A DNA stretch of 64,000 bases from positions 862,001 through 926,000 of the forward strand of contig JAWHQI010000509.1 of NCBI GenBank assembly GCA_033032865.1, given 5' to 3'. The notes below the pieces were generated by a model. That model did no database searches, was not told the DNA's origin, and was given only the letters and a program-made list of their open reading frames with translations. Within the stretch, counting starts at the first letter, position 1; every line of letters begins with the position of its first letter. This DNA is from Dactylorhiza incarnata. Its lineage: Eukaryota > Streptophyta > Magnoliopsida > Asparagales > Orchidaceae. Shown here in pieces: positions 45,236 through 55,991 of the stretch. Position numbers and translations under genes: made by a program.

Positions 45236-46040
45236 TGGGACAAGCAAACGAGTAAGTTTTGGGGTATTTGATACCTCTAATATAAATAGTGTTTTTCACC
45301 TATAATTCACATCGTTTTCATGATATTTTATCTAGTTTTTAGTGTAGTTTATTGTATTATTTCTACACGTACGTGCGTCATGAAATCTAGATAGTACGTT
45401 GAGAATTATAGGTGTAGACTTTTCCTTGGTTATAAAAGAGGTTATGTGCAAATTTCTTCACACATGTCCGTGCGTTTTCATGCTCGCGCGTGCACTCACT
45501 GTTCATTCATGGGCCAAAATTCTATGTTTTGTATGCATGCATGCATTTTCTTTACGCACGCGCATGCACTTACTATGCTTTGGTCGTGTTCATTAATTTT
45601 TGAAGAGGCATTTCTTTTCCTCGTTTTCATTGTGTTTCACCCCTAAATCATGATATAATCAAGTAATATTACACATATTCATAATTTTATGATATGGGTG
45701 TACCTCAAGAGAAATTGGGTTGGTTTGGAGCGCATTTGGGGGATTTTTATTGAAATTCTGCACATAACGTGCCCATGCTCATAATGCGCACGCCCATGCC
45801 AAATGCACTCCCATTTTTACCTTTGTCTACAACCTTGGAGGCAAGCTGAGTACGTCAACTCCGCTCAGGATGAATCCTTTGTAGAAACTGCTTTCGCGAC
45901 AAGTCACCTAGTTTTCGTCATTCATGCATCTCCGTATGACTCAGAGACCGCTCATTTGGATCCGCCCCCACTTAAGGGGGAATGATCACTGTATTAGACC
46001 TCTACAGAGGAGGAGGAGGAAGCAAGTAAGAGGCCCCTGG
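45236..46040 (+). mobile_element. gypsy polypurine tract and partial LTR, copy A
   Basis: 'gcttgggacaagcaaacgag' then taagttttggggtatt precedes TGATACC at 45,269. This is the well-known arrangement at the 3' end of Athila-like plant gypsy elements. Copy B equivalent starts at 57,673. The LTR end is not identifiable. Confidence 0.5.
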
Positions 46041-47246
46041 TGTTGAAACCGACTACTCGGTCTCTGTGGAGTTCGGGGCCCTCAACGAGGCTGAGGGGCG
46101 ACCAACCCTTACTTCCCCCAAGGGAGAGCTCTAGGTTGAAGGTGTCGGAACTAAGAACTGGACCAAGGGCTTAGCGGGGAGGTCCCGCCACGTACCCGGA
46201 AGTCCCCTTGGAACTTCCCCTCCCAAGCCACTACTAAGCTTGGGCACCACTAGAGCCTCTCCTCACCCCCTAGAGAGACTTGGGGAGGGAGAGGGAGAAG
46301 GAGAGAGCTAGCCTAGGATGAGAGATCCCTCCAAATGGTGCCACCTTGGTCCTATTTATAGGATTTTCGGATCTGGGCTGTAAATAACCTAAACTGGACT
46401 GCAGAATACCCAAAATACCCTCGGATTTGGACTGCGAATAGCCAAAACCGGACTGCAAATAGCCAAATCCCGCTGTTCTGGGATGCTAAACGCAGACCAA
46501 CCCCCCTCCTTTTCTGGTGGGTGAGAGAGGTTACCTCTGCTGGGGCTGGGCGAGAGCTGGGCTAGCGCCCGGCGGTACCGCTACCGCCGGCGCTAGCGTC
46601 TCGCCCCCTACTGCTGGGGACGGGGGCGAGAGGAGCTCGCCCCCCTTGCCTTGGGGCTGGGCGAGAGCTGGGCTAACGCCCGGCGGTATCGCTACCGCCG
46701 GCGCTAGCGTCTCGCCCCCTACTGCTGGGGACGGGGGCGAGAGGAGCTCGCCCCCCTTGCCTTGGGGCTGGGCGAGAGCTGGGCTAGCGACCGGCGGTAT
46801 CGCTACCGCCGGCGCTAGCGTCTCGCCCCCTACTGCTGGGGACGGGGGCGAGAGGAGCTCGCCCCCTTGCCTTGGGGCTGGGCGAGAGCTGGGCTAGCGC
46901 CCGGCGGTATCGCTACCGCCGACGCTAGCGTCTCGCCCCCTACTGCTGGGTACGGGGGCGAGAGGAGCTCGCCCCCCTTGCCTTGGGGCTGGGCGAGAAC
47001 TGGGCTAGCGCCCGGCGGTATCGCTACCGCCAGCGCTAGCGTCTCGCCCCCCCTGGGGTCTCGCCCCCCTGGGGTCTCGCCCCCCTGGGGTCTCGCCCCC
47101 CTGGGGTCTCGCCCCCTGCTGCTGGGGACGCCGGGGGCGAGAGGAGCTAGCCCTCCTCTCTCCCTGCTTAGGTTTATCTTGAAGAATGATGTTCGAAAAT
47201 ACTTTCTGTGCTTCGAGAACCTACTCGGCGAATACAGGGTTGTACA
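46041..47246 (-). repeat. Tat-B 3' LTR with five 111-bp repeats
   Basis: TGTACAACCC...GTTTCAACA on the minus strand; TATAAATA at 46,353-46,360. From 46,545 a 111-bp unit (gctgggcgagagctgggcta...) repeats about five times; each unit contains ggcggtatcgctaccgcc and ggcgctagcgtc palindromic motifs. A C run of 6 here is 17 in the other LTR. Confidence 0.9.
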
Positions 47247-47265
47247 CAATCCCCGCTCTTTTCGA
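47247..47265 (-). other. polypurine tract of Tat-B
   Basis: The minus strand reads CGAAAAGAGCGGGGATTG directly before the 3' LTR, as in Tat-A. Confidence 0.65.
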
Positions 47266-47529
47266 GCGAGGCACACGCTCGGAAAGAAACGTCCAACCCT
47301 GTATATTCGACGAGTGTCGCTGGGAATCCGGCTAACGGCGCTATCTCGGAAAAACATGTAGCCTCTCCGAAGAGGTCCTCCAACCTTGTCGGCTAATGAG
47401 GGCCCGGTTAGGGAGTCTGCTCGGGACTAAGCGCCTCCGGGAGCGAGCTCCGCTAGTGGTCGACATTGGGTCGACACACTCCTAGGAGCGAGCTCTACTA
47501 GTGAGAGCCACCCAGCTAGTGAGAGCCTG

Positions 47530-50500
47530 GATTGGAACCATCCGAGGGGAACATCACTTACCTCCCTGGGAGGTCAACCTGTCCTGCCGTCTAGTGAGAG
47601 CCCAGTCAGCGGAACCATCCGAGGGGTGAAGAACATAGCCTCCCTGGGAGGTCAACCTGCCCTGCCGGCTAGTGAGAGCCCGGTCAGCGGAACCATCCGA
47701 GGGGTGAAGAACATAGCCTCCCTGGGAGGTCAACCTGCCCTGCCGGCTAGTGAGAGCCCGGTCAGCGGAACCATCCGAGGGGTGAAGAACATAGCCTCCC
47801 TGTGAGGTCAACCTGCCCTGCCGGCTAGTGAGAGCCCGGTCAGCGGAACCATCCGAGGGGTGAAGAACATAGCCTCCCTGGGAGGTCAACCTGCCCTGCC
47901 GGCTAGTGAGAGCCCGGTCAGCGGAACCATCCGAGGGGTGAAGAACATAGCCTCCCTGGGAGGTCAACCTGCCCTGCCGGCTAGTGAGAGCCCGGTCAGC
48001 GGAACCATCCGAGGGGTGAAGAACATAGCCTCCCTGGGAGGTCAACCTGCCCTGCCGACTAGTGAGAGCCCGGTCAGCGGAACCGTCCGAGGGGTGAAGA
48101 ACATAGCCTCCCTGGGAGGTCAACCTGCCCTACCGGCTAGTGAGAGCCCGGTCAGCGGAACCATCCGAGGGGTGAAGAACATAGCCTCCCTGGGAGGTCA
48201 ACCTGCCCTGCCGGCTAGTGACAGCCCGGTCAGCGGAACCGTCCGAGAGGTGAAGAACATAGCCTCCCTGGGAGGTCAACCTGCCCTGCCGGCTAGTGAG
48301 AGCCCGGTCAGCGGAACCATCCGAGGGGTGAAGAACATAGCCTCCCTGGGAGTTCAACCTGCCCTGCCGGCTAGTGAGAGCCCGGTCAGCGGAACCATCC
48401 GAGGGGTGAAGAACATAGCCTCCCTGGGAGGTCAACCTGCCCTGCCGGCTAGTGAGAGCCCGGTCAGCGGAACCGTCCGAGGGGTGAAGAACATAGCCTC
48501 CCTGGGAGGTCAACCTGCCCTGCCGGCTAGTGAGAGCCCGGTCAGCGGAACCATCCGAGGGGTGAAGAACATAGCCTCCCTGGGAGGTCAACCTGCCCTG
48601 CCGGCTAGTGAGAGCCCGGTCAGCGGAACCGTCCGAGGGGTGAAGAACATAGCCTCCCTGGGAGGTCAACCTGCCCTGCCGGCTAGTGAGAGCCCGGTCA
48701 GCGGAACCATCCGAGGGGTGAAGAACATAGCCTCCCTGGGAGGTCAACCTGCCCTGCCGGCTAGTGAGAGCCCGGTCAGCAGAACCATCCGAGGGGTGAA
48801 GAACATAGCCTCCCTGGGAGGTCAACCTGCCCTGCCGACTAGTGAGAGCCCGGTCAGCGGAACCGTCCGAGGGGTGAAGAACATAGCCTCCCTGGGAGGT
48901 CAACCTGCCCTGCCGGCTAGTGAGAGCCCGGTCAGCGGAACCATCCGAGGGGTGAAGAACATAGCCTCCCTGGGAGGTCAACCTGCCCTGCCGGCTAGTG
49001 AGAGCCCGGTCAGCGGAACCGTCCGAGAGGTGAAGAACATAGCCTCCCTGGGAGGTCAACCTGCCCTGCCGGCTAGTGAGAGCCCGGTCAGCGGAACCAT
49101 CCGAGGGGTGAAGAACATAGCCTCCCTGGGAGGTCAACCTGCCCTGTCGGCTAGTGAGAGCCCGGTCAGCGGAACCATCCGAGGGGTGAAGAACATAGCC
49201 TCCCTGGGAGGTCAACCTGCCCTGCCGGCTAGTGAGAGCCCGGTCAGCGGAACCATCCGAGGGGTGAAGAACATAGCCTCCCTGGGAGGTCAACCTGCCC
49301 TGCCGGCTAGTGAGAGCCCGGTCAGCGGAACCATCCGAGGGGTGAAGAACATAGCCTCCCTGGGAGGTCAACCTGCCCTGCCGGCCAGTGAGAGCCCGGT
49401 CAGCGGAACCATCCGAGGGGTGAAGAACATAGCCTCCCTGGGAGGTCAACCTGCCCTGCCGACTAGTGAGAGCCCGGTCAGCGGAACCGTCCGAGGGGTG
49501 AAGAACATAGCCTCCCTGGGAGGTCAACCTGCCCTGCCGGCTAGTGAGAGCCCGGTCAGCGGAACCATCCGAGGGGTGAAGAACATAGCCTCCCTGGGAG
49601 GTCAACCTGCCCTGCCGACTAGTGAGAGCCCGGTCAGCGGAACCGTCCGAGGGGTGAAGAACATAGCCTCCCTGGGAGGTCAACCTGCCCTGCCGGCTAG
49701 TGAGAGCACGGTCAGCGGAACCATCCGAGGGGTGAAGAACATAGCCTCCCTGGGAGGTCAACCTGCCCTGCCGGCTAGTGACAGCCCGGTCAGCGGAACC
49801 GTCCGAGAGGTGAAGAACATAGCCTCCCTGGGAGGTCAACCTGCCCTGCCGGCTAGTGAGAGCCCGGTCAGCGGAACCATCCGAGGGGTGAAGAACATAG
49901 CCTCCCTGGGAGTTCAACCTGCCCTGCCGGCTAGTGAGAGCCCGGTCAGCGGAACCATCCGAGGGGTGAAGAACATAGCCTCCCTGGGAGGTCAACCTGC
50001 CCTGCCGGCTAGTGAGAGCCCGGTCAGCGGAACCGTCCGAGGGGTGAAGAACATAGCCTCCCTGGGAGGTCAACCTACCCTGCCGGCTAGTGAGAGCCCG
50101 GTCAGCGGAACCATCCGAGGGGTGAAGAACATAGCCTCCCTGGGAGGTCAACCTGCCCTGCCGGCTAGTGAGAGCCCGGTCAGCGGAACCGTCCGAGGGG
50201 TGAAGAACATAGCCTCCCTGGGAGGTCAACCTGCCCTGCCGGCTAGTGAGAGCCCGGTCAGCGGAACCATCCGAGGGGTGAAGAACATAGCCTCCCTGGG
50301 AGGTCAACCTGCCCTGCCGGCTAGTGAGAGCCCGGTCAGCGGAACCATCCGAGGGGTAAAGAACATAGCCTCCCTGGGAGGTCAACCTGCCCTGCCGACT
50401 AGTGAGAGCCCGGTCAGCGGAACCGTCCGAGGGGTGAAGAACATAGCCTCCCTGGGAGGTCAACCTGCCCTGCCGGCTAGTGAGAGCCCGGTCAGCGGAA

Positions 50501-52715
50501 CCATCCGAGGGGTGAAGAACATAGCCTCCCTGGGAGGTCAACCTGCCCTGCCGGCTAGTGAGAGCCCGGTCAGCGGAACCGTCCGAGAGGTGAAGAACAT
50601 AGCCTCCCTGGGAGGTCAACCTGCCCTGCCGGCTAGTGAGAGCCCGGTCAGCGGAACCATCCGAGGGGTGAAGAACATAGCCTCCCTGGGAGGTCAACCT
50701 GCCCTGTCGGCTAGTGAGAGCCCGGTCAGCGGAACCATCCGAGGGGTGAAGAACATAGCCTCCCTGGGAGGTCAACCTGCCCTGCCGGCTAGTGAGAGCC
50801 CGGTCAGCGGAACCGTCCGAGGGGTGAAGAACATAGCCTCCCTGAGAGGTCAACCTACCCTGCCGGCTAGTGAGAGCCCGGTCAGCGGAACCATCCGAGG
50901 GGTGAAGAACATAGCCTCCCTGGGAGGTCAACCTGCCCTGCCGGCTAGTGAGAGCCCGGTCAGCGGAACCGTCCGAGGGGTGAAGAACATAGCCTCCCTG
51001 GGAGGTCAACCTGCCCTGCCGGCTAGTGAGAGCCCGGTCAGCGGAACCATCCGAGGGGTGAAGAACATATCCTCCCTGGGAGGTCAACCTGCCCTGCCGG
51101 CTAGTGAGAGCCCGGTCAGCGGAACCATCCGAGGGGTGAAGAACATAGCCTCCCTGGGAGGTCAACCTGCCCTGCCGGCTAGTGAGAGCCCGGTCAACAG
51201 AACCGTCCGAGGGGTGAAGAACATAGCCTCCCTGGGAGGTCAACCTGCCCTGCCGGCTAGTGAGAGCACGGTCAGCGGAACCATCCGAGGGGTGAAGAAC
51301 ATAGCCTCCCTGGGAGGTCAACCTGCCCTGCCGGCTAGTGAGAGCCCGGTCAGCGGAACCATCCGAGGGGTGAAGAACATAGCCTCCCTGGGAGGTCAAC
51401 CTGCCCTGCCGACTAGTGAGAGCCCGGTCAGCGGAACCGTCCGAGGGGTGAAGAACATAGCCTCCCTGGGAGGTCAACCTGCCCTGCCGACTAGTGAGAG
51501 CCCGGTCAGCGGAACCGTCCGAGGGGTGAAGAACATAGCCTCCCTGGGAGGTCAACCTGCCCTGCCGGCTAGTGAGAGCCCGGTCAGCGGAACCATCCGA
51601 GGGGTGAAGAACATAGCCTCCCTGGGAGGTCAACCTGCCCTGCCGGCTAGTGAGAGCCCGGTCAGCGGAACTGTCCGAGGGGTGAAGAACATAGCCTCCC
51701 TGGGAGGTCAACCTGCCCTGCCGGCTAGTGAGAGCCCGGTCAGCGGAACCATCCGAGGGGTGAAGAACATAGCCTCCCTGGGAGGTCAACCTGCCCTGCC
51801 GGCTAGTGAGAGCCCGGTCAGCGGAACCGTCCGAGGGGTGAAGAACATAGCCTCCCTGGGAGGTCAACCTGCCCTGCCGGCTAGTGAGAGCCCGGTCAGC
51901 GGAACCATCCGAGGGGTGAAGAACATAGCCTCCCTGGGAGGTCAACCTGCCCTGCCGGCTAGTGAGAGCCCGGTCAGCGGAACCATCCGAGGGGTAAAGA
52001 ACATAGCCTCCCTGGGAGGTCAACCTACCCTGCCGACTAGTGAGAGCCCGGTCAGCGGAACCGTCCGAGGGGTGAAGAACATAGCCTCCCTGGGAGGTCA
52101 ACCTGCCCTGCCGGCTAGTGAGAGCCCGGTCAGCGGAACCATCCGAGGGGTGAAGAACATAGCCTCTCTGGGAGGTCAACCTGCCCTGCCGGCTAGTGAG
52201 AGCCCGGTCAGCGGAACCGTCCGAGAGGTGAAGAACATAGCCTCCCTGGGAGGTCAACCTGCCCTGCCGGCTAGTGAGAGCCCGGTCAGCGGAACCATCC
52301 GAGGGGTGAAGAACATAGCCTCCCTGGGAGGTCAACCTGCCCTGCCGGCTAGTGAGAGCCCGGTCAGCGGAACCATCCAAGGGGAACATCTCTTATCCTC
52401 CCTAGGAGGTCAACCTGTCCTGCCGTCTAGTGAGAGCCCGGTCAGCGGAACCATCCAAGGGGAACATCTCTTATCCTCCCTAGGAGGTCAACCTGTCCTG
52501 CCGTCTAGTGAGAGCCCGGTCAGCGGGACCATCCAAGGGGAACAATACTTAACCTCCCTAGGAGGTCAACCTGCCCTGCCGTCTAGTGAGAGTCCGGTCA
52601 GCGGAACCATCCAAGGGGAACATCTCTTATCCTCCCTAGGAGGTCAACCTGTCCTGCCGTCTAGTGAGAGCCCGGTCAGCGGAACCATCCAAGGGGAACA
52701 ATACTTCAAAAAACT
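47530..52715. repeat. 78-bp satellite array, about 66 copies, with 1,560-bp higher-order repeat
   Basis: Consensus unit starts ggaaccatccgaggggtgaa and is 78 bp. Units at both edges (47,530-47,640 and 52,375-52,715, with ggggaacatctcttatcctc) are diverged, while central units are about 95-100% alike. Diagnostic variants recur exactly 1,560 bp apart: ctagtgacagcccgg at 48,220 and 49,780; gggagttcaacc at 48,350 and 49,910; ctgtcggctag at 49,145 and 50,705. This shows a 20-unit higher-order repeat. The unit is 26 codons and open on both strands, which gives 1,622- and 1,419-codon frames (47,860-52,728 plus; 52,389-48,130 minus). These are most simply by-products of the repeat. Confidence 0.97.
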
Positions 52716-52827
52716 TTCATTTCATTAATCATTCGGTTACATGCAAGAAAAACTAAGTAGGGAAACATTCTCTCCTACTACATGGACTAAAAGAAAAAAC
52801 AAAGCACGGAGACCGGGACTCGGACTT

Positions 52828-54126
52828 CTATTCCCCGGCATGGTCCTCCTTGACCTCCTCTGGTTGTTGACGCTGCGGCCTCGGGCCCCTCGCCTCCCTC
52901 ATTTCCAAGAACTCGGGGCAGGCGGATGTCGCGTGGCCTTCCTCCTGGTGGAAGTCACAGTAAGGCAACTCCACTCGGACGCCCCCTCTTCCTCCCCTAC
53001 GATTTCTTCTTCTTCTGTGGCCGATCGCCATGGCTTGCTGGGGTGGTGGAGAGGGTGCTTTCGGGCCCTGCCTCCACCCTGGGAGGTCAGTCTCTTCTTC
53101 TTGGAAGTTGTCCTCCTCTTGGTCGAATTTCCTCTCGGGAGCCTCTACCTTCCTCCCATGCTGCCTTGCCTCTGGCTCACTCAGCTTGGTCAGCCTTCTT
53201 GTGAACTCCGGGTTGGCCTCCTCACTTTCAACTTCTTCTGCCACCCTTTCCATCAACTCCTCAAAGGACAAAGGAGCTCTTCTCTTGAGGTCCATCTTGA
53301 AGAATCCCTCCCGCAGCCCCACCGTGAAGGCGAGCTTGAGGGTGTACCCGGGCACTTCTTGGACGAGGAGAACCTCCTCCCTGAACCGCTCCAGATAGTG
53401 AGCCAGTGACTCTTCTGGCTCTTGCTTGATCTTGAAAAGTGCTTCGGCATCTTTCTTCCTCTTCCTTGACGTCGAGAAGCGTAGCAGGAAGCCTCGACGC
53501 AAGTCTTCAAAGGCATAGATGGATCCCGCAGGGAGCTGGTGGAACCAATCTCTATCCTTCTCCTTCAGAGTTGTCGCGAAGAGTCGACATTTGAAAGCGG
53601 CCGACATGGGCATGATGGAGACCATGTCTTCAAACCACTGTAGGTGTAAGACGGGGTCATTCTTGCCGAAGTAGTGAGACATCTTCGCCCCCTTGAACCC
53701 CTCCGGAACCGGGGCTGAGAGGATCTGCTCACAAAAAGGACTTCCCACGCTCGCCCTCTTTTGGGGCTGGGCGAGTGGGGGCATGACGCCTCCCCGCTCG
53801 CCCCCTTGTGCCTCGGCGAGTGGGGGTCGAGGACCTCCCCACTCACCCACTTGGGTCTCGGCGAGTGGGGGTCGAGGACCTCCCCACTCGCCCCCTTCCG
53901 GCACCTCCTTCCTGGATGGCTGGCCGAGGGTGTTCTCGCCAACCTGCTGAGGTGAGGCCTCCGGACCACTTTCTCTCCTGCCTTCGCTTATCGTGGCGAA
54001 AGCTACCTGCAAGGTCTGCAGGACCTCTTGCCTGAAATTTTCGAACATCTCCAACATCACCCCATCTACCGGGGGCTGCGAGTGACCCGGGTCGGAACTT
54101 CCTCCACCTCCGCCCACGGAGCTCAT
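52828..54126 (-). CDS. Tat-B gag protein
   Basis: Intact 432-residue frame from ATG at 54,126, 50 bp inside the 5' LTR, to a stop at 52,828. The N-terminus has a predicted helical stretch (MLEMFENFRQEVLQTLQVAF) and three tandem copies of a GEWGGPRPPLAE-like repeat. Then come PFCEQILSAPVPEGFKGAK, the gag core (AFKCRLFATTLKEK, DWFHQLPAGSIYAFEDLRRG, LERFREEVLLVQEV), an Arg/Glu-rich region and the Cys/His motif YCDFHQEEGHATSAC. It is homologous to Tat-A gag with no stops. It should assemble virus-like particles in the cytoplasm. No protease follows in frame; the satellite begins about 110 bp downstream. Confidence 0.92.
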   Translation of the reverse strand: MSSVGGGGGSSDPGHSQPPVDGVMLEMFENFRQEVLQTLQVAFATISEGRRESGPEASPQQVGENTLGQPSRKEVPEGGEWGGPRPPLAETQVGEWGGPRPPLAEAQGGERGGVMPPLAQPQKRASVGSPFCEQILSAPVPEGFKGAKMSHYFGKNDPVLHLQWFEDMVSIMPMSAAFKCRLFATTLKEKDRDWFHQLPAGSIYAFEDLRRGFLLRFSTSRKRKKDAEALFKIKQEPEESLAHYLERFREEVLLVQEVPGYTLKLAFTVGLREGFFKMDLKRRAPLSFEELMERVAEEVESEEANPEFTRRLTKLSEPEARQHGRKVEAPERKFDQEEDNFQEEETDLPGWRQGPKAPSPPPQQAMAIGHRRRRNRRGGRGGVRVELPYCDFHQEEGHATSACPEFLEMREARGPRPQRQQPEEVKEDHAGE

Positions 54127-54156
54127 CTTGAGGATTTCTTGAATCAGTCACTCTCC

Positions 54157-54175
54157 ACGCTCACCGCACCATAAA
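54157..54175 (-). other. putative primer binding site of Tat-B
   Basis: The minus strand reads TATGGTGCGGTGAGCGTGG after the 5' LTR. The TGGTGCGGTGAGCG core is shared with Tat-A. Confidence 0.6.
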
Positions 54176-55378
54176 TGTTGAAACCGACTACTCGGTCTCT
54201 GTGGAGTTCGGGGCCCTCAACGAGGCTGAGGGGCGACCAACCCTTACTTCCCCCAAGGGAGAGCTCTAGGTTGAAGGTGTCGGAACTAAGAACTGGACCA
54301 AGGGCTTAGCGGGGAGGTCCCGCCACGTACCCGGAAGTCCCCTTGGAACTTCCCCTCCCAAGCCACTACTAAGCTTGGGCACCACTAGAGCCTCTCCTCA
54401 CCCCCTAGAGAGACTTGGGGAGGGAGAGGGAGAAGGAGAGAGCTAGCCTAGGATGAGAGATCCCTCCAAATGGTGCCACCTTGGTCCTATTTATAGGATT
54501 TTCGGATCTGGGCTGTAAATAACCTAAACTGGACTGCAGAATACCCAAAATACCCTCGGATTTGGACTGCGAATAGCCAAAACCGGACTGCAAATAGCCA
54601 AATCCCGCTGTTCTGGGATGCTAAACGCAGACCAACCCCCCCCCCCCCCCCCTCCTTTTCTGGTGGGTGAGAGAGGTTACCTCTGCTGGGGCTGGGCGAG
54701 AGCTGGGCTAGCGCCCGGCGGTACCGCTACCGCCGGCGCTAGCGTCTCACCCCCTACTGCTGGGGACGGGGGCGAGAGGAGCTCGCCCCCCTTGCCTTGG
54801 GGCTGGGCGAGAGCTGGGCTAGCGCCCGGCGGTATCGCTACCGCCGGCGCTAGCGTCTCGCCCCCTACTGCTGGGGACGGGGGCGAGAGGAGCTCGCCCC
54901 CCTTGCCTTGGGGCTGGGCGAGAGCTGGGCTAGCGCCCGGCGGTATCGCTACCGCCGGCGCTAGCGTCTCGCCCCCTACTGCTGGGGACGGGGGCGAGAG
55001 GAGCTCGCCCCCCTTGCCTTGGGGCTGGGCGAGAGCTGGGCTAGCGCCCGGCGGTATCGCTACCGCCGGCGCTAGCGTCTCGCCCCCTACTGCTGGGGAC
55101 GGGGGCGAGAGGAGCTCGCCCCCCTTGCCTTGGGGCTGGGCGAGAACTGGGCTAGCGCCCGGCGGTATCGCTACCGCCGGCGCTAGCGTCTCGCCCCCCC
55201 TGGGGTCTCGCCCCCCTGGGGTCTCGCCCCCCTGGGGTCTCGCCCCCCTACTGCTGGGGACGCCGGGGGCGAGAGGAGCTAGCCCTCCTCTCTCCCTGCT
55301 TAGGTTTATCTTGAAGAATGATGTTCGAAAATACTTTCTGTGCTTCGAGAACCTACTCGGCGAATACAGGGTTGTACA
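54176..55378 (-). repeat. Tat-B 5' LTR
   Basis: 1,203 bp with the same five 111-bp repeats (starts at 54,691, 54,802, 54,913, 55,024, 55,135), a 17-C run at 54,636-54,652, and TATAAATA (minus) at 54,488-54,495. Confidence 0.9.
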
Positions 55379-55383
55379 CCTGG

Positions 55384-55985
55384 GTGAGCAATTGTGAACT
55401 CGCCCTAGTGTACACAACAACTCCTGCTTCAGTTCCTCTGCACTTCTCTAGAATCTTTGTGACACCCACTCTAAATATGTCCAAAGTGAGCATTCGTCCT
55501 AGGTCAACAACCGTTTTTTCTATTTCCTCAGCCTTAAGCCGCACAGTCTCAGCCGCAACATCCTCCTGCACCTTTTCAGCATCCTTATGTGCCCTTTCAG
55601 TGTTTGCTCACTCTTGAGCCTCTTTCTCTAGCCACACAGTTTTAGCAATTTCAACATGCTTCTCGTCGTCCTACAGACCAACCCTCCTAATTGCATCCTC
55701 TACAACATCTTCGGCAGTAACCGCGTCGGTTGTAGATTTCTGCAAGTTGAGTCCAAGGTAATCCTCAGCTGGTGGAGTTCGCCCAGTTTCGTCTGAATCC
55801 AAGTGAATGACTTCAGATGGAAGTCTTTTCTCTTCGCCCTCAACGTCAAGATGATTGTGCCTCTTCTTGGAAATCTCCTTCTTGGAGTCCTTTATTTTAT
55901 GCTTCTTCTCTTTCTTGCTAGAAGCGACCGCCCATACTACCTCAGTCTCCTGGGTTGCTTCCTGTTCACTCAGCTCCTTTGGTGT
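55384..55985 (-). pseudogene. unrecognised coiled-coil coding relic, copy A
   Basis: The minus strand reads LTPKELSEQEATQETEVVWA, a Lys-rich run (SKKEKKHKIKDSKKEISKK), EVIHLDSDETGRTPPAED and, after stops, a heptad-like DVAAETVRLKAEEIEKTV. The N-terminal part is cut off by the duplication junction at about 55,990 and the C-terminal part by Tat-B. The family is not recognised; it is likely a transposon-associated plant reading frame because it lies beside gypsy sequence. Confidence 0.45.
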
Positions 55986-55991
55986 GAGGTC

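Larger units (their letters stand above)
46041..55378 (-). mobile_element. Tat-type gypsy element B: gag only, satellite-bearing
   Basis: LTRs of 1,206 bp (46,041-47,246) and 1,203 bp (54,176-55,378) in minus orientation are almost identical. The flanking 5-bp duplication CCTGG is perfect (46,036-46,040 and 55,379-55,383). The internal order on the minus strand is: primer site, gag (54,126-52,828), satellite (52,715-47,530), polypurine tract, 3' LTR. There is no protease, reverse transcriptase or integrase. The uninserted site is preserved in the tandem copy at 58,437-58,441. The element is nonautonomous and would need enzymes from a related Tat element. Confidence 0.95.

Noticed and set aside
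46517..47361. Gly/Ala/Pro-rich frames in the Tat-B LTRs (also 54,618-55,420)
   Set aside because: Produced by the 111-bp LTR repeat, open on both strands.
47860..52728. Giant 1,622-residue plus-strand protein of 26-residue repeats
   Set aside because: It is the translation of the 78-bp satellite; the opposite strand is equally open, and no promoter or start context supports a gene.
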